Notes: a model not told the origin generated them from the letters alone. Counted from the stretch's first letter, positions 45,304 through 57,658 are shown. The stretch: 64,000 nt of DNA from Pseudomonas sp. ML2-2023-3 (GCF_037055275.1 NZ_CP146343.1:2824501-2888500); one strand, 5' to 3'. Made by a program: numbers and translations.

Positions 45304-46607
45304 CCCAGCGCACCCTTGGCGAGTGGCTCGCCTATCTTGAACAGCTGCATCCGGCCGCCATCGATATGGGGCTGGATCGCGCACGCGAGGTAACGAACCG
45401 CATGGGGCTGCAAAAGCCCGCGCCTCGGGTGGTGACGGTTACGGGCACCAATGGCAAGGGCTCGACCTGTGCGTTTGTGGCAGCGTTGCTGCAGGCGCAA
45501 GGGCTCAAGGTGGGGGTTTACAGTTCGCCCCACTTGCTGCGCTATAACGAGCGCGTACAGATTGACGGGGTTGAAGTCAGTGACGAACTGCTGTGCGAGG
45601 CCTTCGCGGCTTTGGACGCGGGGCGGGGCGAGACTTCCCTGACTTATTTTGAAATGGGTACGTTGGCAGCGTTCTGGCTGTTTGAGCGTGCCCAGCTGGA
45701 TGCCGTAGTGCTGGAAGTCGGCTTGGGCGGACGTCTGGATGCGGTCAATCTGGTGGATGCCGACCTGGCGCTGGTGACCAGCATCGGTGTCGATCATGTC
45801 GAGTACCTGGGCAATACCCGCGAATCGGTGGCTTTTGAGAAGGCCGGGATTTTCCGTGCGGGCAAGCCAGCCCTCTGTGGCGACCTCAATCCCCCTCACA
45901 CCCTGCTCGACAAGGCCAGGGAGCTGGGCTGTCCGCTGTTCTTGCGCGGTCGTGACTTCGATCTGGCCAGTTCAGAGCAGGTGTGGCACTGGCGTGGCCT
46001 GGATGCGAAAGGGCAGGTTCTGGAGCTGCGTGACATTGCGCTGCTGGATTTGCCCATGGAAAACGCAGCGCTTGCGGTGCAGGCCTATGCGTTGACCGAT
46101 CTGCCATGGGAGCCGGCGCGCATCATCAGTGCACTGGTTGGCACTCGCGTCACGGGTCGACTGGATCGCCGCCAATTCAACTGGAAAGGCAAAGCCTTGA
46201 ATGTGCTGCTGGACGTGGGGCACAACCCCCATGCGGCCGAGTACCTTGAGCGGCGTTTGGCGCAGCGGCCTGTCACTGGCAAGCGCCTGGCCGTGTTCGG
46301 TCTGCTGGCAGACAAGGACCTTGATGGCGTAGTGTCACAGCTCGCGTCGTCGGTCGAGCATTGGGCGGTTGCACCGCTGAATACCTCGCGCACTCGGTCG
46401 GCGGCTGAAGTTCAGGCTGCGCTGCAGGGGCTTGGTGCTTCGGTCTCGGCCCATGACAGTGTGGATGCCGCGCTCGAAGCTCAATGCGAACGGGCGACGC
46501 CCGAAGACGAAATCCTGTTGTTCGGATCATTTTATTGTGTCGCGCAAGCGCTCGAGTGGTTGGAGCGGCGTGCCAAGGAGGAGGCTGCAAATGGCTTTGC
46601 TGGATAA
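45300..46607 (+). CDS. folC: Folylpolyglutamate/dihydrofolate synthase
   Basis: A 435-residue Mur-ligase-family enzyme with the P-loop TGTNGKGST (50-58) and the [11 protein letters not shown] motif. It joins glutamate to dihydropteroate and to folates. The start overlaps accD by four bases, and its end overlaps the SPOR gene by 17 bases. Confidence 0.96.
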   Translation: MTQRTLGEWLAYLEQLHPAAIDMGLDRAREVTNRMGLQKPAPRVVTVTGTNGKGSTCAFVAALLQAQGLKVGVYSSPHLLRYNERVQIDGVEVSDELLCEAFAALDAGRGETSLTYFEMGTLAAFWLFERAQLDAVVLEVGLGGRLDAVNLVDADLALVTSIGVDHVEYLGNTRESVAFEKAGIFRAGKPALCGDLNPPHTLLDKARELGCPLFLRGRDFDLASSEQVWHWRGLDAKGQVLELRDIALLDLPMENAALAVQAYALTDLPWEPARIISALVGTRVTGRLDRRQFNWKGKALNVLLDVGHNPHAAEYLERRLAQRPVTGKRLAVFGLLADKDLDGVVSQLASSVEHWAVAPLNTSRTRSAAEVQAALQGLGASVSAHDSVDAALEAQCERATPEDEILLFGSFYCVAQALEWLERRAKEEAANGFAG

Positions 46608-47220
46608 GGTATTCAAGCAGCGTATGGTAGGCGCCCTGGTATTGGTGGCGTTGGCCGTGATTTTCCTGCCGATGTTGTTCTCGCGTCAGGACGAGCAGCG
46701 TCAAATCCAGGTGGATGCACCCACGGCGCCGCAGATTCCGGTCATGCAGCCGGTTCAGGTCGAGCCAGTTGCCGTGCCGGAGCCGCAAGTCATTGCCCAA
46801 GAGCCGGTCCCTGAAGAGTTGCCGGTTGTCGAGCAGCAGGTGGCGACGGCTCCTGTCGCACCTGTGGTTGCAAAGCCTGCAGTTGTTGCCCCAAAGCCAC
46901 CGGCTGTCACCCCGGCACAAACGGTTGCCCAGGCACCGGCCAAGCTGGATACCACGCAAAAGCGTGTTGATCCCAACGGCTTGCCGATCAGCTGGTCGGT
47001 TCAGTTGGTGAGCCTGTCCAATCGGGCGAGTGCTGACAACCTTCAAAAAACCCTTCGTAATCAAGGGTATAACGCTTACGTTCGATCTTCCGGCGGGATG
47101 AATCGGGTTTTTGTCGGTCCGTTGCTTGAGCGTGCAGAAGCCGATCGCCTGCGTGATTTGCTCGGCAAACAGCAAAATCTCAAGGGTTTTGTGGTGCGCT
47201 TCCAGCCTGAACGCGGTTGA
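46591..47220 (+). CDS. SPOR domain membrane protein (DedD-like)
   Basis: A 209-residue protein with a short cytoplasmic N-terminus, one membrane helix (MVGALVLVALAVIFLPMLF, about 11-29), a Pro/Val/Gln-rich linker and a C-terminal SPOR domain (about 130-205) that binds denuded septal peptidoglycan. It corresponds in position to DedD, a cell-division protein. The ATG at 46591 has AGGAGG at 46576-46581 and lies within the end of folC. Confidence 0.9.
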   Translation: MALLDKVFKQRMVGALVLVALAVIFLPMLFSRQDEQRQIQVDAPTAPQIPVMQPVQVEPVAVPEPQVIAQEPVPEELPVVEQQVATAPVAPVVAKPAVVAPKPPAVTPAQTVAQAPAKLDTTQKRVDPNGLPISWSVQLVSLSNRASADNLQKTLRNQGYNAYVRSSGGMNRVFVGPLLERAEADRLRDLLGKQQNLKGFVVRFQPERG

Positions 47221-47267
47221 GCGCGCAAAAAGGTTCAATCTGATTGCTCAAGCACGGATAAATCGCC

Positions 47268-47296
47268 TTACCTGAGCGGCGGCGCTCTGCTAAAAT
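47268..47296 (+). promoter_or_regulatory. Candidate promoter for cvpA-purF
   Basis: TTACCT and TAAAAT are spaced by 17 bases, ending 31 bases before cvpA. The -10 is good, the -35 weak. The overlapping GGCGGCG and CGCCGCC arms could also form a hairpin. Confidence 0.35.
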
Positions 47297-47326
47297 GCGC
47301 CGCCTCATCTGTCTGTAGGCTGAACT

Positions 47327-47884
47327 GTGCCATTTACCTGGGTTGACTGGGCGATCGTTGCAATTATCGCCATCTCCGCTTTGATCAGCTTGAAGCGCGG
47401 CTTTGTAAAAGAAGCATTGTCGCTGTGCACCTGGATCATTGCCGGGGTCGTTGCCTGGATGTTCGGCGGTTCACTGTCTCAATATCTCTCCGGATACATC
47501 GAAACACCTTCCGCCCGCGTTATCGTTGGGTGCACCATCATGTTTGTCGCCACCTTGCTGGTAGGCGCAATGATCAATTTTCTTATCGGCGAACTGATTC
47601 GCGTCACCGGCTTGTCCGGGACCGATCGTTTTCTCGGCATGGCCTTCGGCGCTGCGCGTGGCGCGTTGCTGGTGGTGACTGCGGTCGGGCTGCTTAGCCT
47701 GGGGCCGGTACAGCAAGACTCATGGTGGCAAGAGTCGCGGCTCGTGCCACAATTTCTATTGGTTGCCGACTGGTCCAAAAACCTCATTCTGGGGTGGAGC
47801 AGTCAGTGGCTGGCCAGCGGAATCAGCGTACCCGCTGACATTCCGTTCAAGGAGCACCTCTTGCCGGCTACCCAGCCCAAGTGA
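47327..47884 (+). CDS. cvpA: CvpA family inner-membrane protein
   Basis: A 185-residue protein with four hydrophobic helices, starting with MPFTWVDWAIVAIIAISALIS and including the conserved RGFVKEALSL loop. CvpA proteins are needed for colicin V export in E. coli and for envelope stress resistance elsewhere. The start is GTG at 47327. Linkage to purF is conserved across gammaproteobacteria. Confidence 0.95.
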   Translation: MPFTWVDWAIVAIIAISALISLKRGFVKEALSLCTWIIAGVVAWMFGGSLSQYLSGYIETPSARVIVGCTIMFVATLLVGAMINFLIGELIRVTGLSGTDRFLGMAFGAARGALLVVTAVGLLSLGPVQQDSWWQESRLVPQFLLVADWSKNLILGWSSQWLASGISVPADIPFKEHLLPATQPK

Positions 47885-47925
47885 GTGGTGTTCAGTTCAG
47901 ATCCATTAAGTAGGGGTTGCGTCGC

Positions 47926-49431
47926 ATGTGTGGCATCGTCGGTATCGTCGGTAAGTCGAACGTCAATCAGGCGCTGTATGACGCGCTAACCGTCCTCCAG
48001 CACCGCGGCCAGGATGCTGCCGGTATTGTGACCAGCCATAATGGCCGGTTATTTCTGCGCAAGGACAACGGGCTGGTTCGTGACGTGTTTCATCAGCGTC
48101 ACATGCAGCGCCTGGTCGGCAACGTGGGCATTGGCCACGTACGCTATCCAACCGCTGGCAGCTCGACTTCAGCTGAAGCTCAGCCGTTTTATGTCAACTC
48201 GCCCTATGGCATCACCCTGGCGCATAACGGCAACCTGACCAACGTTGAACAGCTGGCCAAGGAGATTTACGAATCTGACTTGCGTCACGTCAACACCAAC
48301 TCCGATTCGGAAGTGTTGCTCAACGTCTTCGCCCATGAACTGGCTCAGCGCGGCAAATTGCAGCCGACTGAAGAAGACGTGTTTGCTGCCGTGACAGACG
48401 TGCACAACCGCTGCCGTGGCGGTTACGCCGTGGTTGCGATGATCACCGGTTACGGCATCGTCGGTTTCCGCGACCCGAACGGCATTCGCCCGATTGTCTT
48501 CGGTCAGCGTCATACCGACGAAGGCGTCGAGTACATGATCGCCTCCGAAAGCGTCTCCCTGGATGTGCTGGGCTTTACCCTGATTCGCGACCTTGCGCCG
48601 GGTGAAGCGGTTTACATCACTGAAGATGGCAAGCTGCACACCCGTCAGTGCGCGGTGAGCCCGCAATTGACCCCGTGCATCTTCGAGCACGTGTACCTGG
48701 CTCGTCCGGATTCGATCATCGACGGTGTTTCGGTGTACAAGGCGCGTCTGCGCATGGGTGAGAAGCTCGCCGAGAAGATCCTGCGCGAACGCCCGGATCA
48801 CGATATCGACGTGGTTATCCCGATTCCGGACACCAGCCGCTGCGCGGCGCTGGAGCTGGCGAACCACTTGGGCGTCAAGTTCCGCGAAGGCTTCGTCAAA
48901 AACCGTTACATCGGCCGTACCTTCATCATGCCGGGTCAGGCAGCGCGTAAAAAATCCGTGCGCCAGAAGCTCAACGCCATCGAACTGGAGTTCCGTGGCA
49001 AGAACGTGATGCTGGTGGACGACTCGATCGTGCGCGGTACAACGTGCAAGCAGATCATTCAGATGGCCCGTGAAGCCGGCGCCAAGAACGTCTACTTCTG
49101 CTCGGCGGCCCCGGCAGTTCGCTACCCGAACGTCTATGGCATCGACATGCCGAGCGCCCACGAGCTGATCGCACACAATCGCAGCACCCAGGAAGTGGCC
49201 GAGTTGATCGGTGCTGACTGGTTGATCTACCAGGACTTGCCTGACCTGATCGAAGCAGTCGGTGGTGGCAAGATCAAGATCGACGCGTTCGACTGCGCAG
49301 TGTTTGACGGCAAGTACGTCACCGGCGATATCGATGACAACTATCTGGAACGTATCGAGCGTGCGCGCAATGATGCTTCCAAGGTGGTTGCCCAGGGTGT
49401 CGGTGCGACGATAGGCTTGTACAACAACTAA
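47926..49431 (+). CDS. purF: Amidophosphoribosyltransferase
   Basis: A 501-residue two-domain enzyme: an N-terminal Ntn glutaminase with Cys2 as nucleophile after Met removal (MCGIVGIVG) and a phosphoribosyltransferase domain with the PRPP loop [13 protein letters not shown]. It catalyses the first step of purine synthesis. The ATG at 47926 is fixed by the essential Cys2; the ATG nine bases earlier would block the active site. In Pseudomonas it is usually repressed by PurR-like control, not visible here. Confidence 0.97.
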   Translation: MCGIVGIVGKSNVNQALYDALTVLQHRGQDAAGIVTSHNGRLFLRKDNGLVRDVFHQRHMQRLVGNVGIGHVRYPTAGSSTSAEAQPFYVNSPYGITLAHNGNLTNVEQLAKEIYESDLRHVNTNSDSEVLLNVFAHELAQRGKLQPTEEDVFAAVTDVHNRCRGGYAVVAMITGYGIVGFRDPNGIRPIVFGQRHTDEGVEYMIASESVSLDVLGFTLIRDLAPGEAVYITEDGKLHTRQCAVSPQLTPCIFEHVYLARPDSIIDGVSVYKARLRMGEKLAEKILRERPDHDIDVVIPIPDTSRCAALELANHLGVKFREGFVKNRYIGRTFIMPGQAARKKSVRQKLNAIELEFRGKNVMLVDDSIVRGTTCKQIIQMAREAGAKNVYFCSAAPAVRYPNVYGIDMPSAHELIAHNRSTQEVAELIGADWLIYQDLPDLIEAVGGGKIKIDAFDCAVFDGKYVTGDIDDNYLERIERARNDASKVVAQGVGATIGLYNN

Positions 49432-49440
49432 GTGTTCACC

Positions 49441-49464
49441 AAACCGGCCCTGATGGGCCGGTTT
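49441..49464 (+). terminator. Hairpin after purF
   Basis: AAACCGGCCC and GGGCCGGTTT form a perfect 10-bp stem with a TGAT loop, ten bases after the purF stop. The T tail is only three long, so termination may be partial. Confidence 0.65.
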
Positions 49465-49498
49465 GCGTTCATCCAATACAAAGCAAGGAGTGGGCAGC

Positions 49499-50710
49499 AT
49501 GAGTCAGGATTGGGATGCGGGTCGGCTGGACAGCGACCTTGAGGGCGTAGCGTTCGACACCTTGGCTGTGCGTGCTGGCCAGCACCGTACGCCCGAGGGC
49601 GAGCATGGTGATGCAATGTTCCTGACCTCCAGCTACGTGTTCCGCACGGCGGCTGACGCGGCAGCACGGTTCTCGGGCGAAGTGGCAGGCAACGTTTACT
49701 CGCGTTACACCAACCCCACCGTTCGTGCCTTCGAAGAGCGCATTGCGGCCCTTGAAGGCGCCGAGCAGGCCGTGGCAACCGCCACCGGCATGGCGGCCAT
49801 TTTGTCGGTGGTCATGAGCCTGTGCAGCGCCGGCGATCACATTCTGGTGTCGCGCAGCGTGTTCGGCTCGACCATCAGCCTGTTTGAAAAGTACTTCAAG
49901 CGCTTTGGCGTGCAGGTCGATTACGTGCCGTTGGCTGAACTGGCTGGCTGGGACGCGGCGATCAAGCCCAACACCAAATTGCTGTTTGTCGAGTCGCCGT
50001 CCAATCCGCTGGCCGAGCTGGTGGACATTGCCGCCCTGGCCGGGATTGCCCACGCCAAGGGCGCGCTGCTGGTGGTCGACAACTGTTTCTGCACGCCTGC
50101 CTTGCAGCAGCCGCTGAAGCTGGGCGCGGACATCGTGGTGCATTCGGCCACCAAATTTATCGACGGCCAGGGCCGTTGCATGGGCGGTGTGGTTGCCGGT
50201 CGTGGCGAGCTGATGAAAGAAATCGTCGGCTTCTTGCGCACTGCCGGGCCGACCCTGAGCCCGTTCAATGCCTGGATCTTCCTCAAGGGTCTTGAAACCC
50301 TGAACCTGCGCATGCGCGCTCACTGCGCCAGTGCCCAGGCGCTGGCCGAGTGGCTGGAGCAGCAGGGCGGGGTTGAAAAGGTTCACTATGCCGGCCTCAA
50401 GAGCCATCCGCAATATGAGCTGGCCCAGCGTCAGCAGCGCGGTTTTGGTGCGGTGGTCAGCTTTGAGGTCAAGGGTGGGAAAGAGGGCGCCTGGCGCTTT
50501 ATCGACGCAACCCGCCTGATCTCGATCACCGCTAACCTGGGTGACAGCAAAACCACGATTACCCATCCGGCGACCACGTCCCATGGTCGTCTGGCGCCAC
50601 AAGAGCGTGAAGCTGCGGGTATTCGCGACAGCCTGATCCGGATCGCGGTTGGTCTGGAAGATGTCGCCGACTTGCAAGCCGACCTCGCACGAGGTCTTGC
50701 TGCGCTGTGA
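49499..50710 (+). CDS. metZ: O-succinylhomoserine sulfhydrylase
   Basis: A 403-residue PLP enzyme of the Cys/Met metabolism family with Lys219 in [11 protein letters not shown] as the PLP lysine and YSRYTNPTV near the N-terminus. It makes homocysteine directly from O-succinylhomoserine and sulfide, the Pseudomonas route. The ATG at 49499 follows AAGGAG. The SDR gene start overlaps its stop. Confidence 0.95.
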   Translation: MSQDWDAGRLDSDLEGVAFDTLAVRAGQHRTPEGEHGDAMFLTSSYVFRTAADAAARFSGEVAGNVYSRYTNPTVRAFEERIAALEGAEQAVATATGMAAILSVVMSLCSAGDHILVSRSVFGSTISLFEKYFKRFGVQVDYVPLAELAGWDAAIKPNTKLLFVESPSNPLAELVDIAALAGIAHAKGALLVVDNCFCTPALQQPLKLGADIVVHSATKFIDGQGRCMGGVVAGRGELMKEIVGFLRTAGPTLSPFNAWIFLKGLETLNLRMRAHCASAQALAEWLEQQGGVEKVHYAGLKSHPQYELAQRQQRGFGAVVSFEVKGGKEGAWRFIDATRLISITANLGDSKTTITHPATTSHGRLAPQEREAAGIRDSLIRIAVGLEDVADLQADLARGLAAL

Positions 50711-51486
50711 GTGACTGGATGGACGAAACTCCGGTTGGCGGCAATGGCCGCGTAGCGCTGGTGACTGGCGCTGCGCGGGGTATTGGCCTGGGGATTGCTG
50801 CCTGGCTGGTCAGTGAAGGTTGGCAAGTGGTATTGACCGACATTGACCGCGCCCGGGGTTCCAGAGTGGCCAAGGCGCTGGGCGAGAGTGCCTGGTTCGT
50901 GACGATGGATGTTTCGGTCGAGGCCGATGTCATTCAGTGTGTCGCGCAAGTCCTTGGCCAGTTTGGGCGGCTGGACGGGCTGGTGTGCAATGCCGCCATT
51001 GCGGATCCGCACAATATGGGTCTTGAAAGCCTCAATCTGGAGCACTGGAATCGTGTTCTGGCTGTCAACCTGACCGGGCCCATGTTGCTGGCCAAGCATT
51101 GTGCGCCGTACCTGCGTGCGCACAATGGTTCGATCGTCAACCTGGCTTCCACCCGCGCCCGCCAGTCGGAGCCTGATACCGAGGCTTACGTGGCAAGCAA
51201 GGGCGGGTTGCTGGCGTTGACCCATGCGCTGGCCATCAGCCTTGGGCCGCAGGTTAGGGTCAATGCGGTCAGCCCGGGCTGGATTGATGCCCGGGACCCC
51301 TCTGTGAGGCGTGCAGAGCCTCTGACGGACGCCGATCACGCTCAGCACCCGGCTGGCCGGGTAGGGACCGTGGAAGACGTCGCATCGATGGTTGCCTGGT
51401 TATTGTCACGTAATGCCGGGTTTGTGACGGGTCAGGAGTTTGTGGTTGACGGAGGGATGAGTAAAAAGATGATCTATGGCGAGTAG
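50707..51486 (+). CDS. SDR family oxidoreductase
   Basis: A 259-residue SDR with TGAARGIG (20-27), Ser148, Tyr161 and Lys165 (YVASK). The usual NNAG motif reads CNAA (94-97). It starts with GTG overlapping the metZ stop (GTGA), so the two are coupled, an arrangement conserved in Pseudomonas. The substrate is unknown. Confidence 0.88.
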   Translation: MSDWMDETPVGGNGRVALVTGAARGIGLGIAAWLVSEGWQVVLTDIDRARGSRVAKALGESAWFVTMDVSVEADVIQCVAQVLGQFGRLDGLVCNAAIADPHNMGLESLNLEHWNRVLAVNLTGPMLLAKHCAPYLRAHNGSIVNLASTRARQSEPDTEAYVASKGGLLALTHALAISLGPQVRVNAVSPGWIDARDPSVRRAEPLTDADHAQHPAGRVGTVEDVASMVAWLLSRNAGFVTGQEFVVDGGMSKKMIYGE

Positions 51487-51544
51487 GCCTTGTTGCAGGC
51501 TGGCCACTATTTTTGCCTTTTTTGAAAAAAACTCAATCTTGTCC

Positions 51545-51573
51545 TTGACTTAGCTTCGATAGATGCGTAAATT
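51545..51573 (+). promoter_or_regulatory. Sigma-70 promoter for the tRNA cluster
   Basis: TTGACT and TAAATT with a 17-base spacer, followed by a GC-rich discriminator (CGCGGCC) typical of stable RNA promoters; the first tRNA begins 21 bases after the -10. Confidence 0.75.
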
Positions 51574-51594
51574 TCGCGGCCTCAACGAAGCAAA

Positions 51595-51670
51595 GGGTGA
51601 TTAGCTCAGCTGGGAGAGCATCTGCCTTACAAGCAGAGGGTCGGCGGTTCGATCCCGTCATCACCCACCA
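51595..51670 (+). tRNA. tRNA-Val (anticodon TAC)
   Basis: 76 bases with encoded CCA, a GGGTGAT/ATCACCC acceptor stem, the D-arm AGCTCAGCTGGGAGAGC, anticodon loop CTTACAA and T-arm GGTTCGATCC. It is the first tRNA of a three-gene cluster. Confidence 0.97.
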
Positions 51671-51725
51671 CTTCTTGAGATTCTCGCAAGAGAAAGGTCG
51701 TTCTGAAAGGAACAACCACCGACGC

Positions 51726-51802
51726 GCAGCGGTAGTTCAGTCGGTTAGAATACCGGCCTGTCACGCCGGGGGTCGCGGGTTCGAGTCCCGTCCGCTGCGC
51801 CA
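51726..51802 (+). tRNA. tRNA-Asp (anticodon GTC), copy 1
   Basis: 77 bases with encoded CCA. Acceptor GCAGCGG pairs with CCGCTGC, the anticodon loop is CTGTCAC and the discriminator is G. The sequence is identical to the copy at 51905. Confidence 0.97.
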
Positions 51803-51904
51803 TATTTGTACAAATCAGGTTCGCCTGGTTTGCGATTGAAAAGCACCGAAGCTCTTCAGTCACAGGTTTTAAAAGTTTCAAACGGACGCAAGTCCGAGCG
51901 ATAC

Positions 51905-51981
51905 GCAGCGGTAGTTCAGTCGGTTAGAATACCGGCCTGTCACGCCGGGGGTCGCGGGTTCGAGTCCCGTCCGCTGCGCCA
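51905..51981 (+). tRNA. tRNA-Asp (anticodon GTC), copy 2
   Basis: Identical to the first copy over all 77 bases, beginning 102 bases after its end. Terminator follows at 52024. Confidence 0.97.
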
Positions 51982-52021
51982 TATTTGCTTCAGAGCCCTT
52001 GAACTCTCTGAAGCTACAAAG

Positions 52022-52047
52022 AAAGCGACCTTAGGGTCGCTTTTTTT
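52022..52047 (+). terminator. Rho-independent terminator of the tRNA operon
   Basis: AGCGACC and GGTCGCT arms with a TTAG loop are followed directly by TTTTTTT. Confidence 0.9.
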
Positions 52048-52147
52048 GTGCCTGAAATTCTACGGCAGCGGCTACACATGGAAACTGCTCCCGCCAAACG
52101 CGAACTGATGCACAATACGCCCCGTACCGTTCTCTTCAGGATCTTTA

Positions 52148-52996
52148 ATGCTTATGTCATTCCCCGTGCGTGCCGTGGTAGTCGCCCTAGTGCTGGCTGG
52201 ACTCGCAGGTTGCTCATCGAAGAAGACAGCGATCTACGAACATGAAAGTTTCGATGATTCCGGTACGTTCTCGCGTAATTACCCGGTAACCGACAAAACC
52301 TCCTGTGAGGCTGCGCGCCGCGCGTTGCTCAGCCAGGGCTACATCATCACCAGCAGCGATCCGAAAATCATCAGTGGCCACAAGAGCTTCCAGCAAACGG
52401 GTGAAAGCCATCTGGAGATCAGCTTCAACATCGTGTGCGCCGACGATGGTGGTTCACAGCATCACGCCACCATGTTTGCCAATGCCCTGCAGGACCGTTA
52501 TGCACTTAAAAAGGTGAACAACTCCGCGAGCCTGGGGGTTGGTGTGCTGGGCTCGGTGTCGATGCCGATTGGCTCGACCGATGACTCGATGGTCAAGGTC
52601 GCCAGCGAGACAGTCTCTTCGCCTCAGTTTTACGACCGCTTTTTCACGCTGGTAGAAGCATTTCTGCCCAAGCCCAAGGAAGTGGAAAAGGCGGTGCACG
52701 CCCCTGAAGCGCCCAAGCCCGACCTGGGAGTGCCCGAGACAGTGCCTGCCAAGGACGCCGCTGCGCCTGTTATTGAGCCGCCAGCGCCTGCTGTCGAGCC
52801 TGTGAGTGAGCCCGTCGTGCCACCGGCAGACGTCGAGCCCATTTCCCCGGTAGAAGTCCAGGCAGCCCCTGCGGTGGCGGTACCCGAGATCAAGCCTGCA
52901 ACCGAACAACCTGAACCGGCCAAGGTCGTCGCGCCACAGGGCGAGTCTGCGACCACCCCTGTACCTGTTGCGGTAGAGCCTTCGCCCCCTCAATAA
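52148..52996 (+). CDS. DUF2242 family lipoprotein
   Basis: A 282-residue lipoprotein with a signal peptide and lipobox LAGC ending at Cys22. The DUF2242 domain (about 30-180) is followed by a long tail rich in Pro, Ala, Val and Glu (about 185-282) that looks unstructured and could span the periplasm or contact the wall. The Ser-Ser after Cys22 suggests outer-membrane sorting. Function is unknown. Confidence 0.85.
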   Translation: MLMSFPVRAVVVALVLAGLAGCSSKKTAIYEHESFDDSGTFSRNYPVTDKTSCEAARRALLSQGYIITSSDPKIISGHKSFQQTGESHLEISFNIVCADDGGSQHHATMFANALQDRYALKKVNNSASLGVGVLGSVSMPIGSTDDSMVKVASETVSSPQFYDRFFTLVEAFLPKPKEVEKAVHAPEAPKPDLGVPETVPAKDAAAPVIEPPAPAVEPVSEPVVPPADVEPISPVEVQAAPAVAVPEIKPATEQPEPAKVVAPQGESATTPVPVAVEPSPPQ

Positions 52997-53134
52997 CCGT
53001 GCGGTAAATCCCAAAAGCTCTGCTACGTTTATAAATGAGTTGTGACAGTGCCCGCGAAGGTGTCATTTTTCCTTCATGGGGGCACTTTATGCTCAGGCAT
53101 GACTTAAACAAACAGACTGAAAAGGGATGCTGCT

Positions 53135-53221
53135 ATGGACGATTATCAGGAAGAACTGCTTGAGTATCGGGCTTTTGAGCTCGACCCGCTTGAACCTGCT
53201 GACGATGCGACCGAGCTTTGA
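53135..53221 (+). CDS. Acidic 28-residue miniprotein
   Basis: MDDYQEELLEYRAFELDPLE followed by PADDATEL, with AAAGGGA six bases before the ATG. Eleven of 28 residues are Asp or Glu. Similar miniproteins starting MDxYQEELLE occur, as I recall, at this place in other Pseudomonas. Its short length means ordinary annotation often omits it. The function is unknown. Confidence 0.65.
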   Translation: MDDYQEELLEYRAFELDPLEPADDATEL

Positions 53222-53234
53222 GCTCCAGGCACGT

Positions 53235-54275
53235 TTACGCAGATTGGCGCTGACGGCGTCGGTATTCTCCCGGCGTCTGCGCATTCCAGCGCTTGAAGGC
53301 GCGTTGAAACGCCTCGGCTGAGGCAAACCCCAACAAATAGGCAATCTCGCCAAAGGCCAGTTCCGTATCGCGGATATAGGTCATGGCGAGGTCGCGGCGT
53401 GTGTCGTTGAGAATGGCGCGAAACTGCGTGCCTTCCTCTGTGAGCTTGCGCCGCAAGGTCCAGGTCGGCAGCTTCAGGCGAGCCGCCACTTCTTCCAGGT
53501 CGGGTTCACGACCACCGTTGAGCAAAGGCCCCAACAGTTGTGTGATGCGTTCGCGCAGGCTGCGGGTGCGGGTCAGTTGCTCCAGTTCGCGTTCGCACAA
53601 CTGCAGCAGGTAGGTCCAGGTACTTGGACAGTGCTGCGGGTTGCGCAGGTCGAGCGTGGCATGGTTCAGGCGCAGCTGATTGGTCTCGGCGCGAAAATGG
53701 ACCGTCGAACTGCCGAGCGCGCTGTAGCGCGCCGCGTAATCAGGTTCATTGAACTCAATGTCGATGTGCTCGCAGCTCAGGGGGTGGGCTGCGACCGATG
53801 ACAGGTGTTGCAGCCAACCGGCAATGATCGAGTCCACCACAAAGCGGTTGTAGGCGTTGTACGGGCTGATGGAATAAAAACGCAGCCAGGCGCCCCGGGC
53901 GTCTTCGTGAAAGCTCGATTGCCCTCGATAGTTGGAGCCGTAGAGGGCCTCAAAACGAATCAGGGTGCGTGCCGCCTCCCGAACGGTGGGTGCCTGGGCC
54001 GCAGTCACACCGGCCAGTCCGACCTGGTTCAGGCGGCTTAGCTGGCCCATGCGCAAGCCCAGTGCCGGGTCGCCGGTGAGGGCAATTGCCGCGTGCCCCA
54101 GGCGCATGTAGCGCGGTATCGACAGGCGCGCCAGGGGCTGGGCGAGACGGGCGGGGTCAAGGCCGAACTGTTCGAGCAGGGGCGCAGGATCTTTGCCGCA
54201 GCTGTGCACGGCATCGGCCAGGGCCTGGACAAACCCCACCGACAGATCGCCCAGGCGCATCGGCAGCGGTTGCAT
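53235..54275 (-). CDS. AraC family transcriptional regulator
   Basis: A 346-residue regulator with an N-terminal arabinose-binding-like domain of the PF12625 type (about 20-210) and two HTH motifs at the C-terminus (AARLKLPTWTLRRKLTEEGT and GEIAYLLGFASAEAFQRAFKRW). The ATG is at 54275. The next gene on the same strand (nitrilase-fold protein) ends five bases away, upstream of it, so the two are probably co-transcribed. The target may be the divergent fadH gene. The effector is unknown. Confidence 0.9.
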   Translation of the reverse strand: MQPLPMRLGDLSVGFVQALADAVHSCGKDPAPLLEQFGLDPARLAQPLARLSIPRYMRLGHAAIALTGDPALGLRMGQLSRLNQVGLAGVTAAQAPTVREAARTLIRFEALYGSNYRGQSSFHEDARGAWLRFYSISPYNAYNRFVVDSIIAGWLQHLSSVAAHPLSCEHIDIEFNEPDYAARYSALGSSTVHFRAETNQLRLNHATLDLRNPQHCPSTWTYLLQLCERELEQLTRTRSLRERITQLLGPLLNGGREPDLEEVAARLKLPTWTLRRKLTEEGTQFRAILNDTRRDLAMTYIRDTELAFGEIAYLLGFASAEAFQRAFKRWNAQTPGEYRRRQRQSA

Positions 54276-54279
54276 CGTG

Positions 54280-55410
54280 CTAGAGCCAGACGTTCAACAG
54301 CCGTGCACCGGTGCCGGGCTGGTCCGCACTGGTCTGGCCGTTGTGACTGATAAAGCCCAGTCCGGTGCTGTGCTTGTCCCAGAACTTGCCCCGCAAGAAG
54401 ACGGTGACACCCGCTTGGGCAGTGCTGCTGGGCAGGCTGCTGATCAATGTCAGGCGATGCCAGGCGTCGCCTTCGGTCACTTCGCCGGGCTTGAGGCTGA
54501 TTTCGCTGGGTGTCGATACGCTTTTGTAACCGCCCCAGGGTTTGTCCCAGGTGGTTTTGCCAACGATGAACGCGGGCACGGCGATCAGTTGCGCACGTTT
54601 TTCGTTCAGGGTGCGGTAGTTCTCCGGGTACCAGCTGTCGCTGCCGATCAGGATGCCCAGGCGTCCGGCCGGGGTATCAACCACATTCAATTCATGGTCG
54701 GGGCTGGGCTGGATGTAGCTTTGTTCTTCATAGGTAGGCAGCAACTGGCGTTGGGGAGTGCCCAGCGCTGCGCCATCACTGCCGAAGACCACACTGCTGT
54801 TGTACAACGGGCCAGTGCCGGACAGCAGCGTGCCGTTCTCGATACGCGGCGAAGGGAGGGCAATGCTCCCGGCCACCAGGGTAACGCCGAACTCTTTGGC
54901 CAGGCCGCCAAACAGCGTCTGGTAATCGGCTGCCATGCTGCTGGCCTTCATGCGCAAGTGAGCATCGTTGATCCGGCTTTCGCCGTCAGCACGAAGCCAG
55001 GCATTGGCAAAGGCCAGCGGGTTGCTCACCGCCAGCCAGCGCATGGCTTCATTCAGGTTGGCTGCCTGGTACAGCTCGCTTTTTTCACCGCGAAACATCA
55101 GCCAGGAGCCGATGTGCTCTGGCAGCACCACGACGGTTTTGTCATTGAGCAAACCTGCAGCGCGAGCGGTGTCGAGATAAGCCGCCAGCTTCAGGTGCAC
55201 CAGCGCCAGGCTTTGATAGTCGCGGGGTGACAGGTCCGGCTCGATACCCAGCAGGTTGCCACGATCATTATTGACACCCTCGTTTATGGCCAGCTCGATA
55301 CGCAGGTCAGAGAGGTAATGACCAACATCCCGTTGCGTGGTCCACCAGGCATAGCCGCCGGCAGCGGCGACAAGGGCGATCAATAAGGTGCAGCCAATAA
55401 GTTTGCGCAT
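54280..55410 (-). CDS. Nitrilase-fold protein with degenerate catalytic triad
   Basis: A 376-residue protein with an N-terminal membrane anchor or signal segment (LIGCTLLIALVAAAGGYAWW) and a carbon-nitrogen hydrolase domain. The catalytic Glu is kept (Glu98, VVLPEH). The position of the nucleophilic Cys in the ICYDxxFPE-type motif is Gly256 (IGSDSWYPE), and the Lys position is Arg221 or Gln222. Hydrolase activity is therefore doubtful. It lies between an AraC gene and the divergent fadH gene. Confidence 0.8.
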   Translation of the reverse strand: MRKLIGCTLLIALVAAAGGYAWWTTQRDVGHYLSDLRIELAINEGVNNDRGNLLGIEPDLSPRDYQSLALVHLKLAAYLDTARAAGLLNDKTVVVLPEHIGSWLMFRGEKSELYQAANLNEAMRWLAVSNPLAFANAWLRADGESRINDAHLRMKASSMAADYQTLFGGLAKEFGVTLVAGSIALPSPRIENGTLLSGTGPLYNSSVVFGSDGAALGTPQRQLLPTYEEQSYIQPSPDHELNVVDTPAGRLGILIGSDSWYPENYRTLNEKRAQLIAVPAFIVGKTTWDKPWGGYKSVSTPSEISLKPGEVTEGDAWHRLTLISSLPSSTAQAGVTVFLRGKFWDKHSTGLGFISHNGQTSADQPGTGARLLNVWL

Positions 55411-55618
55411 AGAAATAGAACGGACAGCTTTCAGCGGAATTCGACGTCTAGGGTAGGCGGCGCTTGTGGGCTTGCCAAGGGGGGATGTGCATTTGGGTTA
55501 ATAATTTGTAACTTTGGGTCATTGAGTGGGGCCCATCCAGCCTTTACCTTGGCGGACATTAAACGACGGGAGCCGCAGAGCATCCCGCGTTCCGTGATTC
55601 AGACCGTTGTGGAGCTGA

Positions 55619-57658
<2,040 letters not shown>

